Shown here: in pieces, positions 31,455 to 43,602 of the stretch
Layout of the letters: each line of letters opens with the position of its first letter
Position numbering within the stretch: the stretch's first letter is position 1
Assembly: GCF_022581195.2 (NCBI RefSeq)
Contig: NC_061465.1
Coordinates: 9,736,501 to 9,800,500, forward strand
From: Helicoverpa zea
Lineage: Eukaryota; Arthropoda; Insecta; Lepidoptera; Noctuidae
Direction of reading: 5' to 3'
DNA length: 64,000 nt
The notes under the pieces: generated by a model
Told to the model about the DNA's origin: nothing
Databases searched by the model: none
What the model saw: the letters and a program-made list of their open reading frames with translations, nothing else
Translations under genes and position numbers: made by a program

Positions 31455-31589
31455 GCGAGAAGTGGCAACATTTTGTGCATCAGATTCAGACAGTGTTGTG
31501 TACCAAAGTGAATGACTGCTGATTCAGTGATTTTTTGTGTTAAAGTGTAATAATTTAGTTCAGTTTTGTGAACATCGACTGGAAAAATG
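31455..31589 (+). CDS. Candidate leader exon ending in a start codon
   Basis: A long T-run plus GCAG (31442-31454) makes a textbook splice acceptor. Downstream, ATG (31587-31589) is directly followed by GTGAGT, a near-perfect donor. The 135 bases between hold several stops before the ATG, so they would be 5' UTR with the initiator Met as the last codon. Phase 0 after ATG fits the phase-0 frame entered from the acceptor before 59258, the first recognised exon of the UDP-glycosyltransferase, which lacks its own in-frame start. The pairing across a 27.7-kb intron is inference; the exon could belong to another transcript or be chance. Confidence 0.4.
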
Positions 31590-33326
31590 GTGAGTTGCTT
31601 TTTGTTTTAATTTATGGATTAGGCTGTATGCGCGCGCTTTTGACATTTGTTACAAGTATGGCGGAGAATTTTCCCGCGTTTTCGCAGTTAAAATTAAAAC
31701 AACAAAAATAAAAATAATTTATGTAGGAATGGTATCATAATAAACTTAATGTCTTAGAAGGTTTGTTCTTGTTTTAAGTTCATTAGCAACAATTAATTTG
31801 TGAATCAGTTTACGTTGATAAGATTACATGACAACTTTGAAGTGGGCCAAAGTCTACAAGTAAATTATGAAGTTAAATTAAGTCATACATTAAAAAGTAG
31901 CTCGCTTACTTTTAGATTAAAAGCAGTTAGGATATTTTTCCCAACTGTTTTTTTAATGTAGCTGAAAAAAACTAGACTAAAAAATAATGCGGCAGGTTAT
32001 TTGAAAGAAAGTAGTTCTTATATATTATTATGTTGTTAACATTTCTTGCTCTATATAAACGAACAAGAAACGCAGCTGAATTGCATTGTTTTATAGGCAA
32101 TTTCCCTGTACTTACTGAACTGTTGCTAATAATATAATGCTGAAACATTTTTGATTGGTACAATTCCGGAGTTGTTAGATACTTAGGTATTGATACAGTT
32201 CGCATCAATTGACTTGGTATTTCTGAGGTAATCGACAAATTGACAGATTTTGTCGAAAAGCTATGCTTATTCAAGGGTGGTTTTTAATTTAAAAATAGTT
32301 AAAAAATAGTAATAAAACATTACTGAATATGAGGTATCAAATACGAGTGAATTATACATGATTTCTGTGCGTAATACAAATTTTACTGAAAACAAATTGA
32401 TAATAAGTATAGACAAAATTATCTACACCTAATATCGTGTTTGGAAATTGAAATCAAACTAAGGATAAATAGTGATTCTGTAATTACTATAAGTAGGCAT
32501 TGAAAATATCTTCAATACGATTTGAGTTAATAATAAACCTCTATTCATTGAACCTTAGTAATATCTTTAGTAAGAACTTACAGATTGAACCGAATTAGGG
32601 CTTCAAGCAGTTATATTTCCTCCCCCTAAATTAAGTTAATTTTAATTTGCCCTTGACTAAGCTTAGTTTTGAACAGATATGGAAAAGTTTTTGTCGGATT
32701 TAATAAACAACGATTGATAGATTTTTTGTTGTTGTTAGCAAATTAAATTAGTTGCCACCTATTTGAATTATAGAAAACATCTTTCAAGGAAAGGAAAACT
32801 TTCATGAAAACCATATTTTAAATTTAGATATACAACCTTCTCTTGGTGTTACTTAAATTCTAACATATATTTTTGTAAATAATTGGTTTCCATTCTGCTT
32901 TATTCTATGCGAGTTAAGCAAGAAAAAAGGATAACACATAAAATCGATCTGAAAATTATTCCTTTAAAAAATCACTTTCTTCCCAAAAAAAACCCGTCGA
33001 AAATTCGACGCAACTTATCATTGGCCTTAGTCATGAACATACACTCAAACAAACAAACGAAGCTTCCTAGTCATAACGCCATATATTGGTAAAATGGCTC
33101 ATTATCCTATATATCAACGCCACAATGGGTGCTTACCACCTTTACACGTCAAACTATGGCTACCAAGACATAAGGATAAAAAAATAAAGGCAGTCTGTGA
33201 CTGCAAATGGATTTAATTAGTGTCCTGTTATAAATAACGTAGTATTTATTATTGTTATGTTTTTGTTCCCGGAAGATGTTAGCTGATGTCTTGTAGGATA
33301 TCCTCGTTTCTGCTTAAGTATGTATT
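31590..33326. other. No feature recognised (possible intron)
   Basis: AT-rich, with no coding exon, tRNA or bounded repeat that I can support. Confidence 0.4.
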
Positions 33327-33517
33327 ATCTAAGTATATTGATAGAAAGCTAAAGATATTGTTTATTTGTTTACTTAAACGCGCTTATCTCATGAGCTACT
33401 AGAGTGATTTCAAACATTCATTCTATAATAGATAGCTTATTTATTAAGGAAGGTTTTTGGCTACTTTTTACCGAAGTTTCTCAAGCACTTATGGGTGAAA
33501 CCGCAGGTAGAAACTAG
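33327..33517 (+). repeat. Helitron-like element, decayed
   Basis: The 3' end is clear: 'gggtgaaaccgcaggtagaa' then CTAG (33514-33517) and T. The body shares 'cgcgcttatctcatgagcta' wording with other copies. The 5' boundary is approximate. Confidence 0.6.
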
Positions 33518-33784
33518 TCTACATAAAATAAAGAAGCTTAGTGAACAACTTGGCAACAGCAGTTTAATGCCTATTAACTCTTCATAAATATTTTACTTTC
33601 GAGCCAAGTTTACTGAACTACATACAAGTTAAATATTTACTTTCAGTTTGTAGAACAGTTACGTGAATACTTCTTAAAGTAGGCCTTGGAATTTGTGGGG
33701 CCTAAGTTAAGCTTGCTTTTTTCTGATAAAATTGTATGTATTAAGTACCTAATCATAATAATAACTTACCAAGAGGTGTCGGGT

Positions 33785-33890
33785 TGCCCGGTTAACTAGG
33801 TTGTGGAGGTCAGATAGGCAGTGGCTCTTTATAAAACACTGGCACTCAGCTACATCGTACATAGTTGGGATAAAGCTAGGCTTTTGAGGA
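33785..33890 (-). repeat. Dispersed repeat B, partial
   Basis: It contains 'ggttaactaggttgtggagg', 'cagataggcagtggctc' and 'catagttgggataaagc', in the same orientation as 11525-11662. Confidence 0.6.
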
Positions 33891-34495
33891 TGAATTTCTA
33901 GTATTTAAATAAGAATGTTACTTATGTGATGTCATTAGAAAGAGAAATATGAAAGAAGAAGACGTGTTGCTTCGAAAAAATGAAATTGAGATTGATTGAA
34001 TTGAGATAGGGGGATGATGAAGATGTATTTATTTTTTGTATATTTTTTGTATATTGCAAGTATTAGGTAAGTAGGTAGGCTTAAGGGGCCAGTGACGTAT
34101 TTTAGGGAAAGTCAGTGGTCAGACCCAGCTTGATGCAATTCAGAAGGGAAGAAAGTATAAAAAATAATTGTAATTTATGTTTCGTTAAATAAATTTTCAA
34201 AAAACATTTTACTTTTTATAAATATGCAATACTTGTACTTAAGTTTTCAATAACGTTTTACTACTCCTATTTGTTGTATAATAGAATAATTAAGTAAGTT
34301 TTGTCGTAAAAAACACGATTCGAACTTTTAGGCGTCTGACATTAGCCTCGAAACGAACGATGAGCAACAGATTTTCGTTATGTGTTTTACTAAAACCTAG
34401 ACCAGACAGGTCTACTCAATTTGACCCTACACTAATATCTAGGTATATTAATATTGAAACTGCGAAAGTAAGCTACGTCGTTTATGATTTTTGGT

Positions 34496-34665
34496 ACCAT
34501 CATCATCCTCATCCCCCGAGCCTTTTTCCCAACTATGTTGGGGTCGGCTTCCAGTCTAACCGAATGTAGCTGGGTCACCAGTCTAACCAGTGCTTTACAA
34601 GAAGCGACTGCCCTATCTGACCCCCTCAACCCAGTGACCATGAATACTATACTGGTATTTTTGGT
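34496..34665 (+). repeat. Dispersed repeat B
   Basis: Contains 'cctttttcccaactatgttg', 'ggtcggcttccagtctaacc' and 'gccctatctgaccccctcaa'. Its reverse complement ends in a GAT-rich tail. Confidence 0.7.
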
Positions 34666-36083
34666 ACCAGGGATACCACTAGGTATTCTTTTCTCCCAAA
34701 TGCGGGAAGTAGGTTGTTTAGTACGCTGTTAAAACTGTTGGTTTAGTTTCAGTACATTAGGAAACCTTTTTACTAGCTTCTACTTACTACTACAAGCTAG
34801 TTCATGAGAGGTTTTCCAAGGTTTTAATTTTGCTCGCCACAAATTCTGTTGCTATTTTCTTTTTTATTCTACTGACTAGCTTATAGAGTTTACGATCCAG
34901 TTACTTAGGGATTTCTGAGTTTTTAAGTAGGGATTAATTTCGTTAATCGTATAATTCCACAAAAGCCTAGGAATGAAAAAAATACAAATTAAACTTTTTA
35001 TTTACGAAGAAGCAAAACGAAAATCAGATTTTTGTAGAACATAATTTATGCAAATGTGGCATATTGACATCTGTTATGTATGCAACTTTATTATGTAGGT
35101 AATTTCTTTAAAACCAGGGTACTGGGTTAAAGTTAAACGCAACACGCGAAATCGATACATCTATCAATCATAAAGTATGTAATAGTTGCTATGTAATGTA
35201 TGTTTATTTACAAAGAGGCTATAAATAAACAAAAAACAAATTGAAAGACAGTTGAATTCTCTATTACGACTACAACAAAAACGTATATTTCCTATTTCCA
35301 AGGCGTATTACACCATTCACGATGTTTCTAACCAATAGAGGAATTAAGTTATAAATAAAGAAATCCAATGATAACACCAATCGATGACCATCGCAAAACA
35401 TTGCATGATATAACATGAACATAATTTTTAATATCGTCGAGATCAGACAACTGGATCGGTTACACAATACGGACATCCTGATTCACGAAAATGGATCTAA
35501 CACTAATATATTTAAGGTGTAATTTAGGATAATCGTTGTGGGATATCCGCGTGGATTTGGTGCGAGGAATTTTAATCTTTAATTACAGCATGATAAAGTT
35601 CGGATTAAGTTGTGGCGTGGGGAGGTGGCGAAAGTGTTTTGCGCACACTGCCTCATATATTTTTTTACTCTCACTATTAAGTGCGGTCACGGTCGATGTC
35701 TTCTTACTGTTACAGTGAAGGTACGTGACAATGGGTAGTTTTGGCGCGATTATCATTGTGACTCAGATATGAAATGCGAGGGCACCATGGGTGACTTTTT
35801 TTTTGCACTTAAGTGTACACGCATGGTAGTTTGAATCAGCTCAGATTTTACTGTGTATGGGTTTCTGTGTTGCTAGAGAAACATTACTTTAAGAATTTCG
35901 GGAGTTTTATTGCTGTACTCATCATTATCAGCATTTTTATTGACCCACTACAGGGCACAGGCGTCTTCTCGTACGTAGAAGTATTATATATTTGTACTAC
36001 TTGTAATAAATAGATCCCTGCCGATTGAGGTGTTGACCAAGTACAATCCTTGTAGGTCTTCGCTCTCATAAATACATGGTACT
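34666..36083. other. No gene recognised
   Basis: AT-rich stretch with short accidental frames and no identified element. Confidence 0.4.
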
Positions 36084-36287
36084 TCCTACTAATATTATAA
36101 ACGCGAAAGTTTGTATGTATGGATGTATGGATGTTTGTTACTCTTTCACGCAAAAACTACTGAATGGATTTTAATGAAACTTTACAATAATATAGCTTAT
36201 ACATCAGAATAACACATAGGCTACAATTTGTAAATATATTGTTCGAAATACTAAACCTGCGCAGACGAAGTCGCGGGCACCAGCTAG
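36084..36287 (+). mobile_element. Non-autonomous Helitron-like element
   Basis: It starts TCCTACTAATATTATAAACG and ends CTAG (36284-36287) followed by T, with a GC-rich pairing 'gcagacgaagtcgcg' before the end. It holds a small ATGGATGT tandem stretch near 36115-36135. Confidence 0.7.
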
Positions 36288-37972
36288 TCTACAATAATTG
36301 GTAATTACCCAGTTAGTGACACGTCTCACAAATCAGCTGTGTGTAATTAAATAGCTTTCACGAGGCTGCCCGTGGTTAACACTACACCATGAAGTGGCTT
36401 CCTTGTGGAAGTATAGTAATGTCATAGAAGAGACTCCTATTATTATGGGTTTGATGGGATCAGAATAATTGAGGTGACATGGTGACTGAATACTTACGTA
36501 CTGCGATATTTTCGGGAATAAATAATAATTTACATCCGTACGTTATGAATCCTTCAGTGTCAAATTTTCTCCGATTTTGAATCGATGAGTTTGAAATGTA
36601 ATGTTGAAGAATGTTGTAAAGATAGAGATCGACATCGAAGAAGGTTTAGGCTCTTTATGGTGCAAGTTCTTGGATCCTGATTATGGTATGTGTAAAATTA
36701 TCAAATGGTTCCTTCCTCTGTGGGTGTAGCGGAAGGGAATATCAGACTTTCACTGACCAGAACCCAATTGCATTCCTTCTGGAGCCTTTTGTGCACGGCG
36801 GTAATTCGTTCTCACAATTCCGCAGCCCGGGCACATATACTCTTCTAACACTAATATGAGTGTGACACCCCTGTAAGATATAATATCAGTTCATTAGCCA
36901 AGTCTTCCTACTGTACTACCCTATCATCGACAATAGAAAGTAATTGTTAATTTTAACTCACCATGGCTAGGAACCAATTAAACGGCTTCTAATTGGCCAC
37001 AATTTTGCTTAAGCACTGGACTACGAAGGCATTATTAGCACTTTCTATTTTACTAAATTTGAATCTAGACTAAAGAGTCTAAGAGTCTAGGTAGGTTGGT
37101 TTGGTAGTGTAGTAATGCTTAGCAAAACTTTGCTTAATTACCGTTACCGTAATTAAAATTAAAAGATAAATTAAAATAAATGCGTCATAAAAATAATACA
37201 TGTCATAAAAGTAATTAATGTCACAAAAAATATCCAAAAAATTACCAAATTTTAGTTCACATTTTGGTTTCTATTTTATGCGTCTTGAAAAAATATTTAA
37301 TCTGTTAAGATTTTTTCAAATTACAACAGCAGTTACTGATTAGTGCTTTGAAACACACTCCATAGAATTTAAATACTTAATTAAAAAAAAAACATATAGG
37401 CAATAAGCAAAATTCTACTAATTAAATCGTAGTAGAACTGGTTCTTCATAAATTAATTACGATACAGATCAGTTGCACGCTCTTGACAAAAACGCTTGTC
37501 GAGTTCAAACTTGGCCGGCTATGCGGTTCAAGTTAAGTTGTCCGAGAGTTAACTCGCAAATAAAATGATAGAAAAAAATGCGGGTCATCTAGGAACTTTG
37601 CTATTCTAAATCAGAGGAAATACTTAACCTTAGCACACACTGGACAACAAGCTTGACCGTAATTTTTAGAACCTAAAATCTGTTTTTTATGTTTATGAAA
37701 ATATGTGCTTTTAATATTATTTATATAAGTTGAATGTTCTTAGTAAATAAATCACATTAAAAATTTATATAAGTCAGGTTTATTTTCTGTACCTACCGTA
37801 AAACATTTTCGAAAATATAAAACCAACTTCAAAAAGTAGGTATAATATCCCTTAAGCCTTCTCCTAAGTTTGACAACTATTAGGTATGTTGAAACCGCAT
37901 CAAACGTATACATACAGGTCAAACTTAGGACCTCCTTTTTTAAATGGGTTTAAGAGATAAGATACAGTTCTG
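36288..37972. other. No gene recognised
   Basis: AT-rich stretch without supported features. Confidence 0.4.
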
Positions 37973-38176
37973 TCTGTACTAATATTATAAAGAGGAAAAC
38001 TTTGTTTGTTTGGTTGTAATGGATAAGCTCAAAAACTACTGGACCGATTTTAAATATTCTTTCACCATTAGAAAGCTATATTATCTGCGAATAACATAGG
38101 CTATATTTTATCCCGGTGTGGGCAGTAGCTCCGGCCCCGGCACGGGACGCGGGTGAAACCGCGGGAAAACGGCTAG
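37973..38176 (+). mobile_element. Non-autonomous Helitron-like element
   Basis: It starts TCTGTACTAATATTATAAAG and ends CTAG (38173-38176) after the hairpin 'gcgggtgaaaccgc'. At 204 bp it is similar in length to the copy at 36084. The middle word 'ggctatattttatcccgg' is shared with several fragments. Confidence 0.7.
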
Positions 38177-38564
38177 TATCTAATAAAATCATTACACAGA
38201 ACTCAGTGTACATCAATCCTTAGTAAAAAGTGCATGCTTCAGAACTAAAGCAATTTAAACTGCGCTTAACCCCACTTCGAGTTAAAGTACGTAAGTTCAA
38301 AACTAGTATATTATGTTCTAACGTCAAGAACTTTAGAAAAAGGACGAACAAGTTATGTTTAACTTTTATATGGAGCGCACGCGCTTAGGAAATTACCGAT
38401 ATCAGTTTATTGTTTCAGTTTATCCAGTGTAGAACATTAGGGTATTTTTATTTCTGGGCTTAAATAAAGGTAGAATATATGTCGAGTTATTGTTCACAAA
38501 AGTAGTCTATCAATACACTGAATTACTGAATAGATTTTCACGTGGATTATACCACGGTACAGAT

Positions 38565-38700
38565 CATCATCTGCCTAGCATTTTCCCAATCTACATATGT
38601 TGGGTCGGCTTCCAGTCTAATCGGATTCACCTGAGTGAGACCAGTATTTTATATGGAGCGACTGCAATTCTGATCTCCTCAACGCACTTACCCTTAACTT
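38565..38700 (+). repeat. Dispersed repeat B, divergent
   Basis: 'gggtcggcttccagtctaat' and 'gagcgactgcaattctgatc' identify it. Divergence from the better copies is visible throughout. Confidence 0.55.
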
Positions 38701-38989
38701 TAGGTAAAATTACTCGTGCAAACTTCACATGACTTTTCCGGTTCCAATTCTATTCCGGAATGTAAACAAACAATCAAAGCCAGAATAATTTATATTGAAA
38801 CATCAATTGAACTAAAATATAGCCAGCTGCTCAAGAGAAAAAAGGTCACCTTTTATTATTTAAAAAAGGCATCTTTATAAATCTCACCCCTCATGTAATA
38901 TTTAAAATATTGTAGCTGCTACAATTTGTTGAGAAGTTACTGTTATGTTCACTGTAGTTAACATGGTAAAGGCAACGAATTATTTTGGA

Positions 38990-39145
38990 AAACATGCTCT
39001 ATAGTTAGTAGGCACCATACCGGACTGCCGAACCTGAGGTCCCGGGTTCGATTCTCGGTTCGGTCGACATTTGTGTGATGAGTATGCTTGTTGGCCGTGG
39101 TCTGGGTGTCACAATATGTATTTATAAATATATATATGTCGTAGC
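38990..39145 (+). mobile_element. tRNA-derived SINE (second family)
   Basis: An A-box-like region at 38997-39014 and a B box GGTTCGATTCT at 39045-39055 are followed by 'gtggtctgggtgtcacaata' and a TATA-rich tail. It differs from the SINE at 3171. Confidence 0.65.
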
Positions 39146-39554
39146 CATATCGTAGATTTGGCCACTTCGTGAAAAGCTTGAGCATTTCATGAAATGGTTG
39201 CGTTTCATGAAGTGTTCATGTTAATTTGACCACATTTCTCGATTTTGTCATCCACGTCTGGCCGTATGGTATAATAGGGTATCCATAAAATATTTAATAT
39301 AAATCCACAATATTTTGGGTCGACCCATTGGAGTTTAATTTCATAAAATCTGGTAGTTGTGAAATTTTTCACAGCTCAAAATTGTCAGGAGGCAAAAAAA
39401 CTTTGTTTTTTTTCATAACTTCAATTGCATTGCTTGTTCATTGTCCTTTAAGTCCGACATACATAACAATTTGAATAAAATAGGAACTTTAGTAACATTT
39501 TAGGAATCTTAAAATAGAACACGTAATCTAAAATGACGTAACCTGTAGGTTCAC
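39146..39554. repeat. Possible MITE-rich stretch
   Basis: 39170-39235 has repeated TTTCATGAA words in both orientations, a self-complementary texture. The remainder to 39554 is AT-rich and unassigned. Confidence 0.3.
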
Positions 39555-39692
39555 TGCCTCGTTGGTCTAGTTATGTGTAGTTTATCAGTTGTGTTAGCAC
39601 CCATAACACAAGTTAATTAATAACTTACCATGGGGCTAACCGACCGTGTGTGAAAAGGTGTCCCGACATTATTTATTTATTTAGGTAAGTAG
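39555..39692 (+). repeat. SINE with internal deletion
   Basis: The head 'gcctcgttggtctagttatg' is joined to a tail 'cgtgtgtgaaaaggtgtccc' and (ATTT)n. The middle with the B box is missing. The tail resembles that of the family at 38990. Confidence 0.5.
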
Positions 39693-39708
39693 TTCTCTCT
39701 ATAAATAT

Positions 39709-39983
39709 TTAGGGTTCCGTACCCAAAGGGTAAAACAGGACCCTATTGTTTTCGCTCCTCTGTCCGTCCATCCGTCTGTCACCAGGCTGTATCTCTTGAA
39801 CCGTGGTAGTGAGAGTTGAAATTTTCACAGGTGATGTACATTAACAACAAATACTGACAACTAGAATATAATAAATATTTTCGAGGGCTCCCATACAACA
39901 AACGTGATTTTTTGTCCTTTTTATAAATAGTGGTACGGAACTCTTCGTGAGCGAGTCCGACTCGCACTCGGCCGGTTTTTTTT
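39709..39983 (+). repeat. Dispersed repeat C (AGGGTTCCGTACCC family)
   Basis: It begins 'agggttccgtacccaaaggg' and ends 'ccgactcgcactcggccgg' plus a T-run. I know this roughly 280-bp repeat as widespread in Lepidoptera. It has no coding capacity and an unknown class. Confidence 0.75.
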
Positions 39984-40634
39984 AACACTTGCGATTTATC
40001 AAAATGAAATATTAAACTAGTATTCGTTAATAAATTAAAAACCTGAGTTATTTTCTTACGTAATGGGCATCCTTGCTGCTTATCGTCAATCGTCATCATC
40101 AGCCAAGTCACTTAAAGACTTTCTGGTATCAGCAGAGAACAACCCCAAACCATCTGTCCTATTTACAGTCACTACATTATAATCAAAATAAGATAGTTAA
40201 AGTAGAAATGTCAGCTTTCTAGCTCTATCGTCGAAAATCTCTTGCCATTTCGCGTGTCCAAATACGATTGCCAACGTAGGAATTTCTTTTACCTACTTAT
40301 GTACTGAAGAAAGTAGACACATTTAAAAAATTGCTGGCAATAAATCATATTGCCTTATCTCGGTATTATATCAATATTTTGATCTATGAACCGGTTAGAG
40401 ATTATTATTAAATGCAATATACAGTAGCAATTTCAAAGTTGGTTGGTCATGATGACTGGGCACAATTTTTATATGTAGAATGTAATAGATTTTATGTAAT
40501 TTCGTTCCGTATAGGCCTAGTAATTTTGATGAATGAAATTATATAGTACATTCACTTTATAAAATGTATTTTAGTAACAAAATACTCTGACATTAGGGTT
40601 TATTTTATTCGATAGGAAGAATGCCAGTGACATC

Positions 40635-40712
40635 TAAATCGGACTAGGAGTTCCTGAGATTAGCGCATTTAACTAGACAAACTTTAGCTTTATAATATTA
40701 CGGATATAAGAT
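40635..40712 (-). repeat. Helitron-like fragment
   Basis: Contains 'gttcctgagattagcgc' and 'gctttataatattacgg', matching the inverted interior and 5' end of the Helitron-like family. Confidence 0.5.
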
Positions 40713-40843
40713 GAGATTAATTCATAGATTGCAACTTATTTGCTGATGGAAAGCTATAACTACTGATACCATTTATTATAACTTACTCTATGACGGAAAA
40801 TCCACCGCTGATAGATTTATTAGAAAAACTTTAAAAAAAAAAA

Positions 40844-41013
40844 AAAACCGACTCTCAAAAACACTGAAAAGCATAAAAAACTATTCTTAGGTGCATCGGC
40901 CTAGATGTCGGTGGCGTATAAACTCAGGAACATCCATTAGACACTGACTTCTAGGGCGATGCACCTAAGAATAGTTTTTTTTATGCTTTTCAGTGTTTTT
41001 GAGAGTCGGTTTT
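40844..41013. mobile_element. Foldback element (about 70-bp arms)
   Basis: From AAAACCGACTCTCAAAAACA to its inverted copy ending 41013. The arms match with a few mismatches around a roughly 30-nt centre containing 'aacatccattagaca'. The same inner palindrome recurs at 43474-43602. Confidence 0.75.
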
Positions 41014-41580
41014 ATTTTTTTTTAAGTTTTTTATTTTTGGCTTTTCAGTGACAAGCATAGTTGTCACTATCCGTTTTCATCAATACGAATCATATAAGCC
41101 CAAACACGAGGTAGTTTACATATTCAGTTGTCGAGTTCCCTCGACCTTCTCCGGTCTCCATCATCAGGTCAGCTCCAAACCTTCACAGTTGCAAAGGTCT
41201 CGTCAATACAAATAATATAAGCCCAAACACGAGGTAGTTTACATATTCAGTTGTCAAGTTCCCTCGACCTTCTCTCGACTCCATCATCAGGTCAGCTCCA
41301 AACCTTCACTGTTGCATAGTGTTATCAGACGTACACCTCATTGTCAAGTTTTTACCCCATGCTAGCCTACAATTTTCAAGAGATGCCCTCGATTTCTCAA
41401 GGTTCCCACTATCAGATCCTGATCTGATGACGATGGGACCAAATGACAAGCATACCCTTTCAAATAAAAAAAGAATTTTTGAAATCGGTCCAGGCATCTT
41501 TGAGAAATCGAGTAACAAACATAAAAAAAAAATACAGCCGAATTGAGAACCTCCTCCTTTTTTTGAAGTCGGTTGAAAAA
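41014..41580 (-). repeat. Composite repeat D with two 123-bp tandem units
   Basis: Two tandem units start at 41080 and 41203 (period about 123 bp), each with 'caaacacgaggtagtttac' and 'catcatcaggtcagctccaa'. Further on comes 'gagaacctcctccttttttt' followed by 'gaagtcggtt', the inverse of the ACCGACTTC...GGAGGAGG end seen at 42857. The whole is an inverted relative of 42855-43450. Confidence 0.65.
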
Positions 41581-42852
41581 GTATTTTATGATAATACTGT
41601 AGCGGTACTACAACTGTCAACACCGCCATCTACACAGTCGCCGACGCAACTCTCAAACAACTATCCTGCATCGCACATGCAGTGTTCGCGCGTACATTAA
41701 TACGCATAGATCACCCCGACAACAACTGTCGGGCAGTAGCCCGCCGGGCAAAAACACCTGTCCGGTCGGAGGATCCTCCCTTTAGTGCGAGGTATGATGA
41801 GCTTTACTCTCTGCTCTCATACCTCCACAATACCTATCCGTAAATGATTCGATACATAGGTACAACAGTTAGGCCTTTATACACGGCTACGTAAGGTTAT
41901 GCAAATCAGGATACCCAAGTTCAGTTTTTACCAGAGGTATTTCTACGCATCAATCTGCTACACTTGCGATTATCGCAATTCAATATAAACTACCTATAGG
42001 AGTACCTACAGGACTTTAGTATACCCGAAATTGCAATACAAAATGGACATAGTGGACAGAGGGACAGCCCACTATCAGTAATAAGATCTTTACAATATTT
42101 GAAAGGTTAATGCGAACTTTTTTGCTTCTACGCTGGTAATTTGTCGATGGTTTCATGTTGTACAAACGATTTGGATCCTAAATATGATGTAAAGTCTTAT
42201 AAAATATCAGATTACTGACCTAATGGGTTTCTTTTGGTAAAAGAATGACATTTTCAAATCTGGCCTACGGCAAAGTTAAAGATTTTTTTTTGTTTTCCCG
42301 TCTATGCCAGAAGAGGGTAGTGATTTTCAAGTAAGTTGGTCGTTTGTTGATTAATTTATAATTAAATAATTTGACTTATTAATTGTAAAGCGATGAATGA
42401 GTTATTATGTATTTTTTCCCGTTTGATTTATGTATGAAGTATAATTACAATGCCATACATAAATACTTATTTTTCTTCAACTGGTATGTGTAAGTAAGCC
42501 TAACTTTGCGGATCGGAAATACCCGGCGTAAAAAGAAGTATGTTCAGCGTATGAATTACTAGGTACGCATTGCATTGTTAACCACGGGTAAAGGAAATTC
42601 ACTAGTATGACTTACATATATGTATTATACTTATGAGTCAGTTTAACGACCCTGTGAATCATTCTGGATAAAAAAATCTTTATCCTCGTGTCTTTGAGTT
42701 ACGCGGAGTTGGCTCCCCTTATCATGCGGTGCCAGTCATTTCAATAGTAAGAACTGTCAATGGCCCAGCCAGCCCTTCTGGATAAACACAAAAAGTGTAA
42801 AAAATAAAATTAAAAGGTTTTTTTTTCATAGCTTGGCGTACTCTCATTCATT
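41581..42852. other. No gene recognised; short GC-rich start
   Basis: 41600-41780 is GC-richer ('cgacaacaactgtcgggcag' and similar), possibly another repeat end. The rest is AT-rich with no supported feature. Confidence 0.35.
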
Positions 42853-42854
42853 TT

Positions 42855-43450
42855 TAACCGACTTCCCAAAAAGGAGGAGGTTATCAATTCGGCCGGTATG
42901 TTTTTTTTTTTTTTTTTTTCTATGTATGTACATCGATTACTCCGAGGTTTATGGACCGATTTACGTGATTCTTTTTTTGTTCGACTCGGAATAGCTGCCA
43001 GTTGGTCCCATAGTCATCAGGTCAGGATCTGATGATGGAAACCCTGAGAAATCGAGGGCAACCTTCGAAAGTTGTAGGCATACATAGGGTAAAAACTTGA
43101 CACTCAGGTGTACGCCTAAAAGCACTATTCAACTGTGAATATTTGGAGCTGATCTGATGATGGAAACCAAAGAGGGTCGAGGGAACTCGACAACTGAATA
43201 TGTAAATTACCTCGTGTTTGGGCTTAAATTATTTGTATTGACAAGACCTTTGCAACAGTGAAGGTTTGGAGCTGACCTGATGATGGAGACCAGAGAAAGT
43301 AAGTCGAGGGAACTCGACAACTGAATATGTAAAATACCTCGTATTTGGACTTATATTCTTTGTATTGATGAGAACTTCTCACTTGTATGGATAGTGACAA
43401 CTATTCGTATCACTGAAAAGCTTTAAATAAAAAACTTTTTTACAAAAAAA
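42855..43450 (+). repeat. Composite repeat D, opposite copy
   Basis: It begins 'aaccgacttcccaaaaagga' 'ggagg', has a T-run, and later carries two units with 'gagggaactcgacaactgaa' 'tatg'. It is the same family as 41014-41580, reversed. Confidence 0.65.
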
Positions 43451-43473
43451 TTAAACCGACTTCCCAAAACATT

Positions 43474-43602
43474 AAAAAGCAAAAAAAAAACTATTTTTAG
43501 GTGCATCGGCCTAGAAGTCGGTGGCAAAATTAACTTAGTAACATCCATTAGACACCGACTTCTAGGCCGATGCACCTAAAAATAGTTTTTTTTTTGCTTT
43601 TT
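43474..43602. mobile_element. Foldback element (about 50-bp arms)
   Basis: The arms run from 'aaaaagcaaaaaaaaaact' to its inverted copy ending 43602, around 'aacatccattagacacc'. The inner arm ('ggtgcatcggcctagaagtc') is the same as in the foldback at 40844-41013. Confidence 0.75.

Noticed and set aside
41080..41325. CRISPR-like repetition
   Set aside because: Only two units of 123 bp without spacers in eukaryotic repeat DNA.
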